64,000 nucleotides of DNA from Bradyrhizobium sp. LHD-71. GTDB taxonomy: Bacteria; Pseudomonadota; Alphaproteobacteria; Rhizobiales; Xanthobacteraceae. Position numbers and translations under genes: made by a program. The notes below the pieces were generated by a model that was not told the origin of the DNA, searched no databases, and worked only from the letters and a program-made list of their open reading frames with translations. The DNA lies in NCBI RefSeq assembly GCF_031157255.1, contig NZ_JAVIFX010000005.1, positions 186,001-250,000 of the forward strand. The letters run 5' to 3'. The first letter of the stretch is position 1; every line of letters begins with the position of its first letter. Below are positions 16,698-25,118 of the stretch, piece by piece.

Positions 16698-17171
16698 GTG
16701 AAACCCTCCACGCGCGACTTGGTCGGGGCGGCGTTGTTTTTCGTGCTGGGCGGCGTCGTTGCCGTCGTTGCTGCGCAGCTCCCGATGGGAGGTGTGCGTC
16801 TTCCCGGTTCTGGCGCCTTTCCGATCGTCATCGGCATTGCCATGATCGTGCTTGCGACGTCACTGGCGCTGCAAAGAACCTTGCCGCCGAATTCGGTTTC
16901 ATCGTCAGACGAGATTGATGAACCTGAGCAATGGGGGAACGCGCGTGTCGCACTGGTGTGCGCGCTCATCGCAGCCTTTGTGCTGCTGCTCCCGGTCGCC
17001 GGATTTCCTCTTGGCGGCGCGCTATTGATGATTGCGCTTTACGTGATCGGAGCAGGGCGACTCGGCGTCGGCTCTGTGGCAGCGGGCGTGGTCACAGCGC
17101 TCGTCGCGTACGCTCTTTTTGTTCTGCTCCTCGATGTGCCGCTGCCCCGCGGCTCGCTCTGGGGGTTCTGA
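16698..17171 (+). CDS. tctB: Tripartite tricarboxylate transporter small subunit TctB
   Basis: About 157 residues from the GTG at 16698, two bases after tctC. Four hydrophobic segments are visible: LVGAALFFVLGGVVAVVAA; FPIVIGIAMIVLATSLAL; ALVCALIAAFVLLLPVAGF; and the final GVVTALVAYALFVLLLDVPL. The pattern of 4 TM helices with PRGSLWGF near the end is typical of TctB. It forms the inner-membrane permease with TctA. Its stop overlaps the tctA ATG by one base. Confidence 0.88.
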   Translation: MKPSTRDLVGAALFFVLGGVVAVVAAQLPMGGVRLPGSGAFPIVIGIAMIVLATSLALQRTLPPNSVSSSDEIDEPEQWGNARVALVCALIAAFVLLLPVAGFPLGGALLMIALYVIGAGRLGVGSVAAGVVTALVAYALFVLLLDVPLPRGSLWGF

Positions 17172-18670
17172 TGGAAGGGCTTTTCGCAGGTTTTGCAACC
17201 ATCCTCCAGCCGCTCAATATCCTGTTCTGTTTTGCAGGAGTGCTGGTCGGTACGCTCATCGGAGTCCTTCCTGGTCTCGGCCCGACGGCAACCATTGCCA
17301 TGTTGCTGCCCCTGACGATCGGGCTTGATCCGGTCACAGCCATCATCATGATCGCCGGCATTTATTATGGGGCGAGTTATGGCGGCTCGACCACGGCAAT
17401 TCTCGTCAACATTCCCGGAGAAGCCCAGAGCGTCGTGACCTGCATTGACGGCTATCGCATGGCCCGCCAGGGTCGGGCCGGGCCCGCGCTCGGCATCGCT
17501 GCGATCGGTTCGTTCATTGCCGGTACGTTCGGCGCGGTCGCAATCGCTTTCATCAGCATGCCCCTGGTCAATGTCGCCGTCCGGTTTGGGCCGCCGGAAT
17601 ATTTTGCCTTGATGGTATTGGGCTTCGTAATCCTGCTCGTTCTGTCCAAGGGATCGGCCATCAAGTCGCTGATCATGATCATGACGGGATTGTTCATTGC
17701 CACGATCGGGCAGGACGTGATTACGGGTGAACCGCGCTTTACGTTCGGACTGCCTCAGCTGACGGACGGAATCGGCGTTGTCATCGTCGCGATGGGCATT
17801 TTCGGAATGGGCGAAGTGCTGACCAACCTCGAGCGCTTGCAGCAGCGGAGTGTCGAGCCTGTGGCGGTCAGACATCTGTTCCCGACGCGTCATGATTGGC
17901 GGGCGTCCGCCGGCCCCATCGCGCGCGGCTCCGTACTCGGCTTTCTCGTCGGTCTCCTGCCGGGCGGCGGTGCGACGCTCGCATCGTTTGTGTCCTATGC
18001 CCTGGAGAAGCGGATTTCGCGGACGCCGGAACGGTTCGGGAAGGGCGCCATCGAAGGGGTCGCAGGACCGGAGGCGGCCAATAACGCCGGCGCGGCAGGC
18101 TCTTTCATCCCCTTGCTGACGCTGGGACTGCCGGGCAATCCGGTGACCGCCATCCTGCTCGGCGCACTCGTCATGTATGGCGTTTCTCCGGGACCGTTGA
18201 TGATCCAGAGCCGCCCCGAACTCTTTTGGGGCGTGGTTGCTTCGATGTATGTCGGCAACGCGATTCTCCTGCTGCTCAATCTGCCGTTGATCGGAATCTG
18301 GGTGCAGTTGCTGCGGATTCCATATCGCACGCTCTACGCTTCGCTGATCCTGTTCATGATTGTCGGGGCATTTTCGCTAAGCAACAGCGTGTTCGATATC
18401 GGCCTCCTGCTGGCCTTCGGCATAATCGGATACGCCTTGCGCAAGCTCGATTTCGACACGGCACCATTGATTCTGGCCTACGTCCTAGGCGGCCCCATGG
18501 AACTCAATTTGCGCCAGACTCTCATGCTCGGGCGGGGCTCCTGGGATTTCTTGCTCGACCGGCCAATTGCTCTCGGCATTCTCACCGTGACGTTGTTGGT
18601 GGCCATTCTTCCCTTGTTTGCGACGATGCGCCGTCTGTTGCAGCCGGCGCGCGCGGCCAATGAGCTTTGA
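17171..18670 (+). CDS. tctA: Tripartite tricarboxylate transporter large permease TctA
   Basis: A 499-residue polytopic membrane protein. The family signature sits near the N-terminus: VLVGTLIGVLPGLGPTATIA, then GIYYGASYGGSTTAILVNIP and GEAQSVVTCIDGYRMARQG. A second copy of the inverted-repeat fold includes GFLVGLLPGGGATLASFVSY and LTLGLPGNPVTAILLGALVM. It is the channel-forming subunit driven by an ion gradient. It is the last intact gene of the mmgE-tctCBA operon. The HMG-CoA-lyase-like gene that follows is broken. Confidence 0.94.
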   Translation: MEGLFAGFATILQPLNILFCFAGVLVGTLIGVLPGLGPTATIAMLLPLTIGLDPVTAIIMIAGIYYGASYGGSTTAILVNIPGEAQSVVTCIDGYRMARQGRAGPALGIAAIGSFIAGTFGAVAIAFISMPLVNVAVRFGPPEYFALMVLGFVILLVLSKGSAIKSLIMIMTGLFIATIGQDVITGEPRFTFGLPQLTDGIGVVIVAMGIFGMGEVLTNLERLQQRSVEPVAVRHLFPTRHDWRASAGPIARGSVLGFLVGLLPGGGATLASFVSYALEKRISRTPERFGKGAIEGVAGPEAANNAGAAGSFIPLLTLGLPGNPVTAILLGALVMYGVSPGPLMIQSRPELFWGVVASMYVGNAILLLLNLPLIGIWVQLLRIPYRTLYASLILFMIVGAFSLSNSVFDIGLLLAFGIIGYALRKLDFDTAPLILAYVLGGPMELNLRQTLMLGRGSWDFLLDRPIALGILTVTLLVAILPLFATMRRLLQPARAANEL

Positions 18671-18736
18671 CACCTCGCCCGAACAAAGGTTGCATCTCCA
18701 TCGGTTCATTTTGCGCATCCGAAATGGACGCCGTAG

Positions 18737-19484
18737 ATGGCCAGCATCGATAAAATTGCCGAGCGATTTATGCCGAGGCCGGGCGTAGTTTACACCGCCG
18801 CTGTGTTTAACAAGCACGGCTTCGATCGAGCCGACCGCTATTATCCGAAGATCGACGTCCGACGTAATCGTGGACGCTACGCCACGCACGTTGAACTGTG
18901 CGACTCGTTCGCACGTCGCAATTACAACCGTAGCCAGGCACAGCAGATCGCAGCGATCGATGCGACAATTGCCAACGCTCGCGGAGCCGCGAGCCGAAAG
19001 GGCTTTATTTTCTATCAGCAACCCGTTCGGTTCGAACTTCGAGGGGCCTCTTACGCTCGAGCAACGCATGGGGCTGCTGGTGTTGGTGATCGAAAAATGC
19101 GAAGCAGCGGGGATTCCCGTTACACGGGTCTCATTGTGGAGGCGATGGGTTGGAACTTGCCTCATCTCGTGCGCGAGGCACTTCTGGCATTCTGTAGCCG
19201 ACTTCCACCTTCATCTGCATAATCAACGGGGCGCATCAATAGCCAATTACTATGAGGGACTTCTGCTCGGCGTGCGTGAGTTCGATACAAGTCTCGGCGG
19301 CATGGGCGGATGTCCCTGCTGCGGAAATGGTCGCGCAGCAGGCCATGTGCCGACTGAGGATTTTGTTGATCTCTGCCACGAGAAGGGAATTGAGACCGGT
19401 TACAAGTTCGACCGGAAGGGCGGGGATGTCTATGCCAATCAGATGGCGCCATGGAAGTCGGACGACGGTCTGCAAAAGCTCTAA
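18737..19484 (+). pseudogene. HMG-CoA-lyase-like gene, multiply frameshifted
   Basis: Four pieces in alternating frames reconstruct a pyruvate-carboxyltransferase-fold lyase: RPGVVYTAAVFNKHGFDRAD to ATHVELCDSFARRNYNRSQ (18737-18985); SNPFGSNFEGPLTLEQRMGL to AAGIPVTRVSL (about 19001-19130); EAMGWNLPHLVREALLA (about 19133-19190); and FHLHLHNQRGASIANYYEG to AAGHVPTEDFVDLCHEKGIE (about 19198-19430). The family's metal-binding H-x-H and the GGMGGCPCCGNGRAAGH loop are present. At least three indels break it. The N-terminal catalytic strand (usually REVGPRDGLQ) is missing and the C-terminus is altered. It would have cleaved an acyl-CoA downstream of the MmgE/PrpD step. Confidence 0.8.
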
Positions 19485-19890
19485 GGAAAGTAACGCAATG
19501 TGGCTCAGTGTGGCTGTTCGGATAATTCCTTTCAACCCATACAACCGCGCTGCCGCTGGATCGGCGTAACGGACATGAAATTCCGCTTAGGGTGGACCAT
19601 CTCCGCTTGTCCGACGCGACAAAAGCTGTTCTTCAAGACGAGCTGCCGTTCACGCGCGACTCCGTTGCTGTCATCCGTCGAAGGAGCATCACCTCAGTAG
19701 GTTTGTACAATTCTATTCCGAGTTCGCGAACTCAGTAGGTTTCTACGTAAAGTTCATGAGTTCAGGCGCGGCGCGACTTATAGGCAATTGCGCAAGATTG
19801 ATCAGTAAACCTTAACTGCTCTTTGCCATGGGCTGTCACGCTGGTCCAGTTTGATCTCTACTTTGCGCGCGCAGCATTCGCCGCGCCGGG
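19485..19890. other. Intergenic region with a short direct repeat
   Basis: I see no gene here. The sequence CTCAGTAGGTTT occurs twice, near 19693 and 19730, about 37 bases apart, each followed by a similar GTAC or CTAC. This could be an operator pair or a short repeat left by rearrangement. Confidence 0.35.
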
Positions 19891-20202
19891 CTAGCGGGTT
19901 TTCTCGCGAACTCGCTTTTCGACCTGCCGCAAAAGCACGGCCAGCGATTCCTCAAGGTGTTCTCGAGCGAAGCGCTCGGCGCCTGCCGCATCCTTTTCGT
20001 GAACGGCGCGACAAAGTCTCTCAAAAACTCGAACAGTGTGGACGTGACGTTCCACGGTCGCGTAGTCGATCGACCAATATCGCCACGCCAATGTCCAGGC
20101 GCTCTCGTCGAGTGTTTCTTGCAGGATCGGCTGGAGGCGTGGGTTTGCCGAATGAGTGACCATCGTCTTGTAGATATCGGATATCTGGACGGCAAACTCG
20201 CT
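19891..20202 (-). pseudogene. GntR-family regulator, C-terminal FCD fragment
   Basis: About 100 residues matching the ligand-binding FCD domain of FadR-type GntR regulators: SDIYKTMVTHSANPRLQPIL, then TVERHVHTVRVFERLCRAVH and a closing AERFAREHLEESLAVLLRQV. The N-terminal winged helix and the first half of FCD are missing. The similarity ends abruptly at about 20202, where a fragment of an unrelated gene begins on the other strand. The intact regulator probably once controlled one of the neighbouring uptake operons. Confidence 0.7.
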
Positions 20203-20203
20203 C

Positions 20204-20410
20204 GGATTAGGCCTCAACATCACCGCGCCGTTCAAGCTGGATGCGTTCGCGTATTGCACCGATCTTAAGAAGCGCGCCCGGCTCGCTGGTGCGGTCAACG
20301 CGATGAAGTTCGAGGTAGATCGGGTGACCGGAGAACACTTCGACGGCATCGGCCTTACCAATGATATCACACGCAATCTCGGCCGCTCGATGAAGTCTCA
20401 ATCTTGGTGG
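20204..20410 (+). pseudogene. Shikimate-dehydrogenase-like (AroE) fragment
   Basis: About 65 residues on the plus strand read LNITAPFKLDAFAYCTDLKK, then LAGAVNAMKFEVDRVTGEHF and DGIGLTNDITRNLG. The N-x-T-x-P-x-K motif, the GAVNA stretch and the DGIG turn are those of the shikimate/quinate dehydrogenase substrate domain. Both ends are cut: the GntR fragment abuts on the left and the Rossmann domain is absent on the right, where the tctC-like gene's stop lies at 20431. It is clearly a remnant. Confidence 0.65.
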
Positions 20411-20430
20411 CTGATGGCCAGGGACTATCC

Positions 20431-21429
20431 TCAGTCGATCTGGATGTTGAACTGCGTGATGACGCCGCGCCATATCTCCCGCTCCTCGTTGACGAAGCGG
20501 GCATAGTCGGCGGGACTCATCGGCAGTGGCTCGGCGCTCTCCCGGGCGAGGCGCTCGACAACGCGGTCGCTCTGGATGATCACGTTGACCTCCTTGTTCA
20601 GGCGATCAATGATCGCTGGCGGGGTTCCGACAGGAGCCAGGAGGCCGTACCAGGAATAGATCGTAACATCGGGATATCCGGCCTCGCGCATCGTCGGCAC
20701 ATCCGGAATGCTCGGCATTCGGCGTTCGCTGGTCACTGCGAGGCCGCGGAGAGTGCCCGCCTGAATAGCGGGAGCGGAGGTCGCCACGCCGTCGAAGTAG
20801 AAGTCGACGTCTCCGGCCAAGATCGCCTGCAAACCCGGCGCGCTGCCTTGATAGTGGATTGGCACGAAGCTGATGCTGGTGCTGGCGCGGAAAAGCTCCG
20901 CCGTCAGGTGGGAGGTTGCACCTGCTCCCTGGGTTGCGACGTTCAGACGATCCGGGTTCGCTTTGGCGAATTCGATCAGGTCGTTCAAACTCCGGAACGG
21001 AGACTTGGCAGGCACATCGAGCACCAGGGGTGACCGGCCGATCATCGCAACCGCTGTCAGCTGGTCTGTCGAATAGCCTGGGTTCTTGCGCAACAACGGC
21101 ATGAAAGCCGTGGTCGAAGCCGTGCTGACAAGCAGCGTGTATCCGTCGGGCTTAGCATGGGCGGCTGCCTGCGCGCCGACGACCGTGCCGGCGCCGGGGC
21201 GGTTCTCTACGATGAATGGCTGGCCAAGCTTCTGCGCCAATCCTTCGGCCAACATGCGCGACAGGATGTCGGTCGTACCTCCCGGCGGATAGGGTACGAT
21301 GATGCGCACCGGCCGTGTCGGATAATCCTGCGCCCACGACAGGGCCGGAGCGAACGCCGCGATGGCAATTGCGATCGCAAGTGAGAAGGCGCGCCGATTC
21401 CACATCAATCCTGGATGATTTGCGGTCAT
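20431..21429 (-). CDS. tctC: Second TctC/Bug-type periplasmic receptor
   Basis: A 332-residue Bug-family solute receptor. A Sec signal follows WNRRAFSLAIAIAIAAFAPA and ends near LSWAQD. The mature part has YPTRPVRIIVPYPPGGTTDI, ENRPGAGTVVGAQAAAHAKP and the PDVPTMREAG motif. Its ATG overlaps the stop of the hydantoinase B gene by four bases (ATGA), so it is the last gene of the FAD enzyme-hyuA-hyuB operon and likely captures that pathway's substrate. No tctA or tctB lies beside it. It may borrow the permease encoded 2 kb away. Confidence 0.92.
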   Translation of the reverse strand: MTANHPGLMWNRRAFSLAIAIAIAAFAPALSWAQDYPTRPVRIIVPYPPGGTTDILSRMLAEGLAQKLGQPFIVENRPGAGTVVGAQAAAHAKPDGYTLLVSTASTTAFMPLLRKNPGYSTDQLTAVAMIGRSPLVLDVPAKSPFRSLNDLIEFAKANPDRLNVATQGAGATSHLTAELFRASTSISFVPIHYQGSAPGLQAILAGDVDFYFDGVATSAPAIQAGTLRGLAVTSERRMPSIPDVPTMREAGYPDVTIYSWYGLLAPVGTPPAIIDRLNKEVNVIIQSDRVVERLARESAEPLPMSPADYARFVNEEREIWRGVITQFNIQID

Positions 21430-23036
21430 GCAATTCTCTTCTTGTTCTCGGCTGATATTGACGAGGTTGGCTCGGGCTTACCCCACCCACCACCGCCGCA
21501 CGTTTCGATGATGATCAGATCACCTTTCTGCACACGCAAGGTGTTCAGTGCGCCAAGATCGAGAATCTCGTCCCCGCGCTGAATGCGAAAAGCGCTGCGG
21601 CTTCCCGGTTCGCCGCCACAGGCACCCCACGGAGCGGTGTTGCACCGGTCGCCATTACTGCAGAACGTCACGTCATCGGACACGATCTCGTAAACCTTGC
21701 GGATGCCCATGCCGCCGTGGTGCTTGCCCTTGCCGCCCGAGCCAGTGATGAGGCCGTATGAGCGAACACGGACGAAGTCGAGGTCGAGCTCCATGACCTC
21801 GATGGGAGTGTTTCCGGTGTTGGAGAGCGGTTGCGCGACGCCATCGCAGCCTGCGCCGTGCATGGAGGCACCAAGGCCGCCGGCAATCACCTCGTGATAG
21901 ACGTGATATTGTTCCGGAGTCCTTCGGCTGAAAGCGACGCTCGTCGTCGTCTCGTGGCCGCAGGCCGCCACACGATCCGGGACATCCGTGGCGAAGGCAG
22001 CGCGAAGCGCGCTGAAGATCCGGTAGCACGTGGACATTCGCGACCGTACCGGTGCGGGATAGATCGGATCGCAGATGGACCCTTTCCGGGTCCTGACAGT
22101 AATCGGGCGGTAGCTGCCGTCATTCACAGGCACGCCTTCCGACATCATCGAGACGAAGAAGGTGAAGACGGCCGAAAACGTGGAAGCGATAGGCGAGTTG
22201 ACCGGGCCTTCCACCTGGTCGGCACACCCGCTCAAGTCCACGTCGACTTGATCACCGGACACGGTTACGGTGGCGCGGATTGCGAGGGGCGGCTCGCCTG
22301 ACCGCAGCGGATCGCAAAAATCCTCGCCATGATACGTACCTTGCGGCAGGCGCGCGAGATTTGTGCGCATGTAGCGCTCGGAGTAGTCCTGCAATTCCGT
22401 CATGGCCTGCGCGACGGTGTCGGCGCCGAAGCGCTCCACCATCTTCTGCAACAGTTCGCGGCCGCGCAGGCAGGCGAAATGCTGCGCCCGGTAATCGCCG
22501 AGCACCAGTCCGGGCGCACGGACGTTGGCTCCGAGGATTTGTTCCAACACGCCGCCGTGGAAAGCCGCGTTCTCCTTCAGCTTCATCGGCGGGATGATGA
22601 TGCCTTCCTGGAAGAGCTCCGTTGCCGTGCTGCTGATAACCGCACTGCCGCCCACGTCCACGTGGTGTGAGATGCTCCCGGCGAAGCCACACAGGTGTCC
22701 GGCGTGGAATATCGGCAGCATCATGATGATGTCATGCAGATGCTGCCCGTTCGCATAGGGATGGTTCATGACGTAGACCTCGTCCGGCTCTGTCGCCGCG
22801 AGCTCGAACCGCTCCCGCAGGTAGCCCACTGCAGAGGAAAGCGAATTCATGTGCATTGGGATCATGATGGACTGCGCAACAACGCGGCCGCCTGCATCGA
22901 GCAGGCAGGTTGAGGTGTCCTTCGCCTCCCGCGCGATCGAGGAATAGGCCGAGAGGAGCATGACCGAGCCCATCTCATTCGCGATGGAGTGGAACATGTT
23001 CGTCGCAGTGCTGAACATGACCGGATCGAGGGACAT
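21426..23036 (-). CDS. hyuB: Hydantoinase B/oxoprolinase family subunit
   Basis: A 536-residue HyuB-type subunit. Conserved blocks include SVMLLSAYSSIAREAKDTST (residues about 23-42), YVMNHPYANGQHLHDIIMML, a histidine-rich GSISHHVDVGG and, in the C-terminal half, GSGGKGKHHGGMGIRKVYEI. It works with HyuA to open a cyclic amide (hydantoin, N-methylhydantoin or 5-oxoproline) using ATP. It starts five bases after the hyuA stop and its stop overlaps the receptor gene start. Substrate choice cannot be read from sequence alone. Confidence 0.92.
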   Translation of the reverse strand: MSLDPVMFSTATNMFHSIANEMGSVMLLSAYSSIAREAKDTSTCLLDAGGRVVAQSIMIPMHMNSLSSAVGYLRERFELAATEPDEVYVMNHPYANGQHLHDIIMMLPIFHAGHLCGFAGSISHHVDVGGSAVISSTATELFQEGIIIPPMKLKENAAFHGGVLEQILGANVRAPGLVLGDYRAQHFACLRGRELLQKMVERFGADTVAQAMTELQDYSERYMRTNLARLPQGTYHGEDFCDPLRSGEPPLAIRATVTVSGDQVDVDLSGCADQVEGPVNSPIASTFSAVFTFFVSMMSEGVPVNDGSYRPITVRTRKGSICDPIYPAPVRSRMSTCYRIFSALRAAFATDVPDRVAACGHETTTSVAFSRRTPEQYHVYHEVIAGGLGASMHGAGCDGVAQPLSNTGNTPIEVMELDLDFVRVRSYGLITGSGGKGKHHGGMGIRKVYEIVSDDVTFCSNGDRCNTAPWGACGGEPGSRSAFRIQRGDEILDLGALNTLRVQKGDLIIIETCGGGGWGKPEPTSSISAENKKRIA

Positions 23037-23041
23037 GACGT

Positions 23042-25096
23042 TTATTCCTTGCGGGAGTTGCGCCTCGTCAGATGCAGATTGCCGTAAGTGTCGACGTGAA
23101 GCCGCCAGCCGGTCGGCACTGCCGTGGCGGTGGTGGACTCGAAGATCATGGCCGGTCCATCCAGTTCTGCGCCGACGGGCAGCTCCGACCGCTCATAGGT
23201 GCCCCACTGCTCGGCGCCGTTCAGCCGCACAGTACGGGGACGCGGCGTGGGCTTGGCGACGGTTCGGGCCGGCTCCGGCAGTACGCCCTCGCGTGGCATC
23301 GCTGCTTCCAGGCGGTAGTTCACGATCTCCACATCCTGTTCGCGGAAGGAATAGCCGTAGCGGGAGCTGTGCGCGGCATGGAAGGCCTCGGCAATGGCAC
23401 CCGGTCCCCGGCGCCCGAGCTCAGTTGGGTCCACTGCCACGGTCAATTCGAAGCCTTGGCCGATGTAGCGCGCATCGACAAGCATGCTGAGAACGAGGAG
23501 GTCGGTCGTTACGCCGAAACCTTGAAATTCAGATCGGGCATGGACCGCGAGCGCGTCGAAGACGGCGGTGATCGCCGCAGAGTCCAGGCTGGCAAGCTTC
23601 CGCCCAGGATCCGCTTGCGTGTAATCCAGGCGGATCTCGGAAACGGTAAGGCCATAGGCGGAGAAGATGCCGGGGTTTGGCGGCACGACGACACTTTCGA
23701 TCTCCATCACCTCAGCGACGCTCGCGGCAAAGATGGCGCCGCCCCCTCCATAGGGCAAAATCGCGAAGTCGCGCGGGTCCCGTCCGCGCTGCACGGTCGT
23801 TTGCCGGACGGCTTGGGCGATGTTGACGATGGCGATGCGAAAGACGCTGAGCGCCAACTCCTCCGCCGACATGTTGAGGCGAGCGGCGAGCGGCCCGGAG
23901 GCCCGGACCGAGAGAGCAGGATCGATATGCATCTCGCCACCCAGGAAGCGGGCCGGATCGACCAACCCGAGGATGACAAGCGCGTCAGTGAGCGTAAAGT
24001 CGGCGCCCTCGCGGGCGTAGCACGCGGGACCGGGCTGCGCGCCCGCGCTCTGCGGACCAACGTGCAGCATACCGCCATCGTCGATCCAAGCGATGGAGCC
24101 ACCGCCCGCGCCGATGGTGGTTATATCCATCATCCGGATATTGATCGGATGTCCGTCGATCCTGTATTCGGCCAAGCCCTTTGAGGCCATCATCGCTTGG
24201 AAGTCTGCGATCAGGGCGATGTCGCAGGAGGTTCCGCCGATATCCATCGTCAGCAGATTGCCGATGCCGCAGTGTCGAGCAATGAAGGAGGCTCCAGCCA
24301 CGCCTGCTGCTGGGCCAGAGAGAAACATGCGCACGGGGAGGCGGGCGGCTACCTCTGCCGGCAGAACGCCGCCGTTCGACTGCATGATCATCAGGTCGCG
24401 CCGGTAGCCTTGCGAAAGCAGCGCATCCTGCATGCGCGTCACATAGCGCCGGATAACAGGTCTAACGTAGGCGTTGATGACTGTGGTCGAGGTGCGTTCG
24501 TATTCCCGAAATTCAGGTGTGATGACCGAGGAGAGCGAGACATCGAGATCAGCGAAGGTTGCCTCGATAAGCTCCCGCGCTCTGTGCTCATGGGCTGGGT
24601 TACGGTAAGCGTGTAGGAAGCTGACGGCAATGGAAGTGGCGCCGCGCTCTTCCACCGCCCGGCGCACGCTCGCGACCAGCGCCTTTTCGTCAAGCGGCTG
24701 TACGATGCGGCCGTCGGCATCCAGCCTTTCAGGAATGCCATAGATGGCCTCGCGCTCGACGAGAGGCGGGGAACGGCGATAGAACTGGTCGTATATCCGA
24801 GTCTTCTCCTGCCTCCCGATCAGCAGCACATCCTCAAAGCCCTTCGTGGTGAGTAGGGCGACGCGCACGCCCTTTCGTTCGATGAGGCTGTTGGTCGCGA
24901 CTGTGGAGCCGTGCAGAACCTCCTCGACTTCACCCCAGGCGACGCCGGTCTTCTCCAAGAGTTTGCGCACGCCATTGAGCGCGCCCTCGCTCGGGTCCCA
25001 GGGCGTCGAACTCACCTTCAATGTGGTCGGCGTCTGACCGTCGCGTAGCAGGATCAGGTCCGTGAATGTCCCGCCGATCTCGATGCCGATCCTCAT
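23042..25096 (-). CDS. hyuA: Hydantoinase A/oxoprolinase family subunit (ATP-dependent)
   Basis: A 684-residue HyuA-type subunit. The N-terminus RIGIEIGGTFTDLILLRDGQ is the phosphate-binding strand of the acetate/sugar-kinase/Hsp70 actin fold. HGSTVATNSLIERKGVRVAL and QSNGGVLPAEVAARLPVRMF follow. The second nucleotide site is TMDIGGTSCDIALI (about residue 283). It uses ATP to activate the lactam carbonyl before ring opening by HyuB. It sits between the FAD oxidoreductase (22 bases upstream) and hyuB (5 bases downstream), so the three are co-transcribed. Confidence 0.93.
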   Translation of the reverse strand: MRIGIEIGGTFTDLILLRDGQTPTTLKVSSTPWDPSEGALNGVRKLLEKTGVAWGEVEEVLHGSTVATNSLIERKGVRVALLTTKGFEDVLLIGRQEKTRIYDQFYRRSPPLVEREAIYGIPERLDADGRIVQPLDEKALVASVRRAVEERGATSIAVSFLHAYRNPAHEHRARELIEATFADLDVSLSSVITPEFREYERTSTTVINAYVRPVIRRYVTRMQDALLSQGYRRDLMIMQSNGGVLPAEVAARLPVRMFLSGPAAGVAGASFIARHCGIGNLLTMDIGGTSCDIALIADFQAMMASKGLAEYRIDGHPINIRMMDITTIGAGGGSIAWIDDGGMLHVGPQSAGAQPGPACYAREGADFTLTDALVILGLVDPARFLGGEMHIDPALSVRASGPLAARLNMSAEELALSVFRIAIVNIAQAVRQTTVQRGRDPRDFAILPYGGGGAIFAASVAEVMEIESVVVPPNPGIFSAYGLTVSEIRLDYTQADPGRKLASLDSAAITAVFDALAVHARSEFQGFGVTTDLLVLSMLVDARYIGQGFELTVAVDPTELGRRGPGAIAEAFHAAHSSRYGYSFREQDVEIVNYRLEAAMPREGVLPEPARTVAKPTPRPRTVRLNGAEQWGTYERSELPVGAELDGPAMIFESTTATAVPTGWRLHVDTYGNLHLTRRNSRKE

Positions 25097-25118
25097 GCAT
25101 TTCGTCCGGAAAGTTCAG

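Noticed and set aside
18737-19222. Reading the lyase region as one intact 161-residue protein
   Set aside because: Similarity to HMG-CoA lyase leaves this frame near 18985 and returns later, so the region is a frameshifted pseudogene.
19891-20376. Reading the GntR fragment as a complete 161-residue protein starting at 20376
   Set aside because: FCD similarity stops at about 20202. The upstream part lies over a shikimate-dehydrogenase fragment on the other strand.
23072-24184. 370-codon open frame antisense to hyuA
   Set aside because: HyuA on the minus strand is complete. The other frame is a high-GC shadow.
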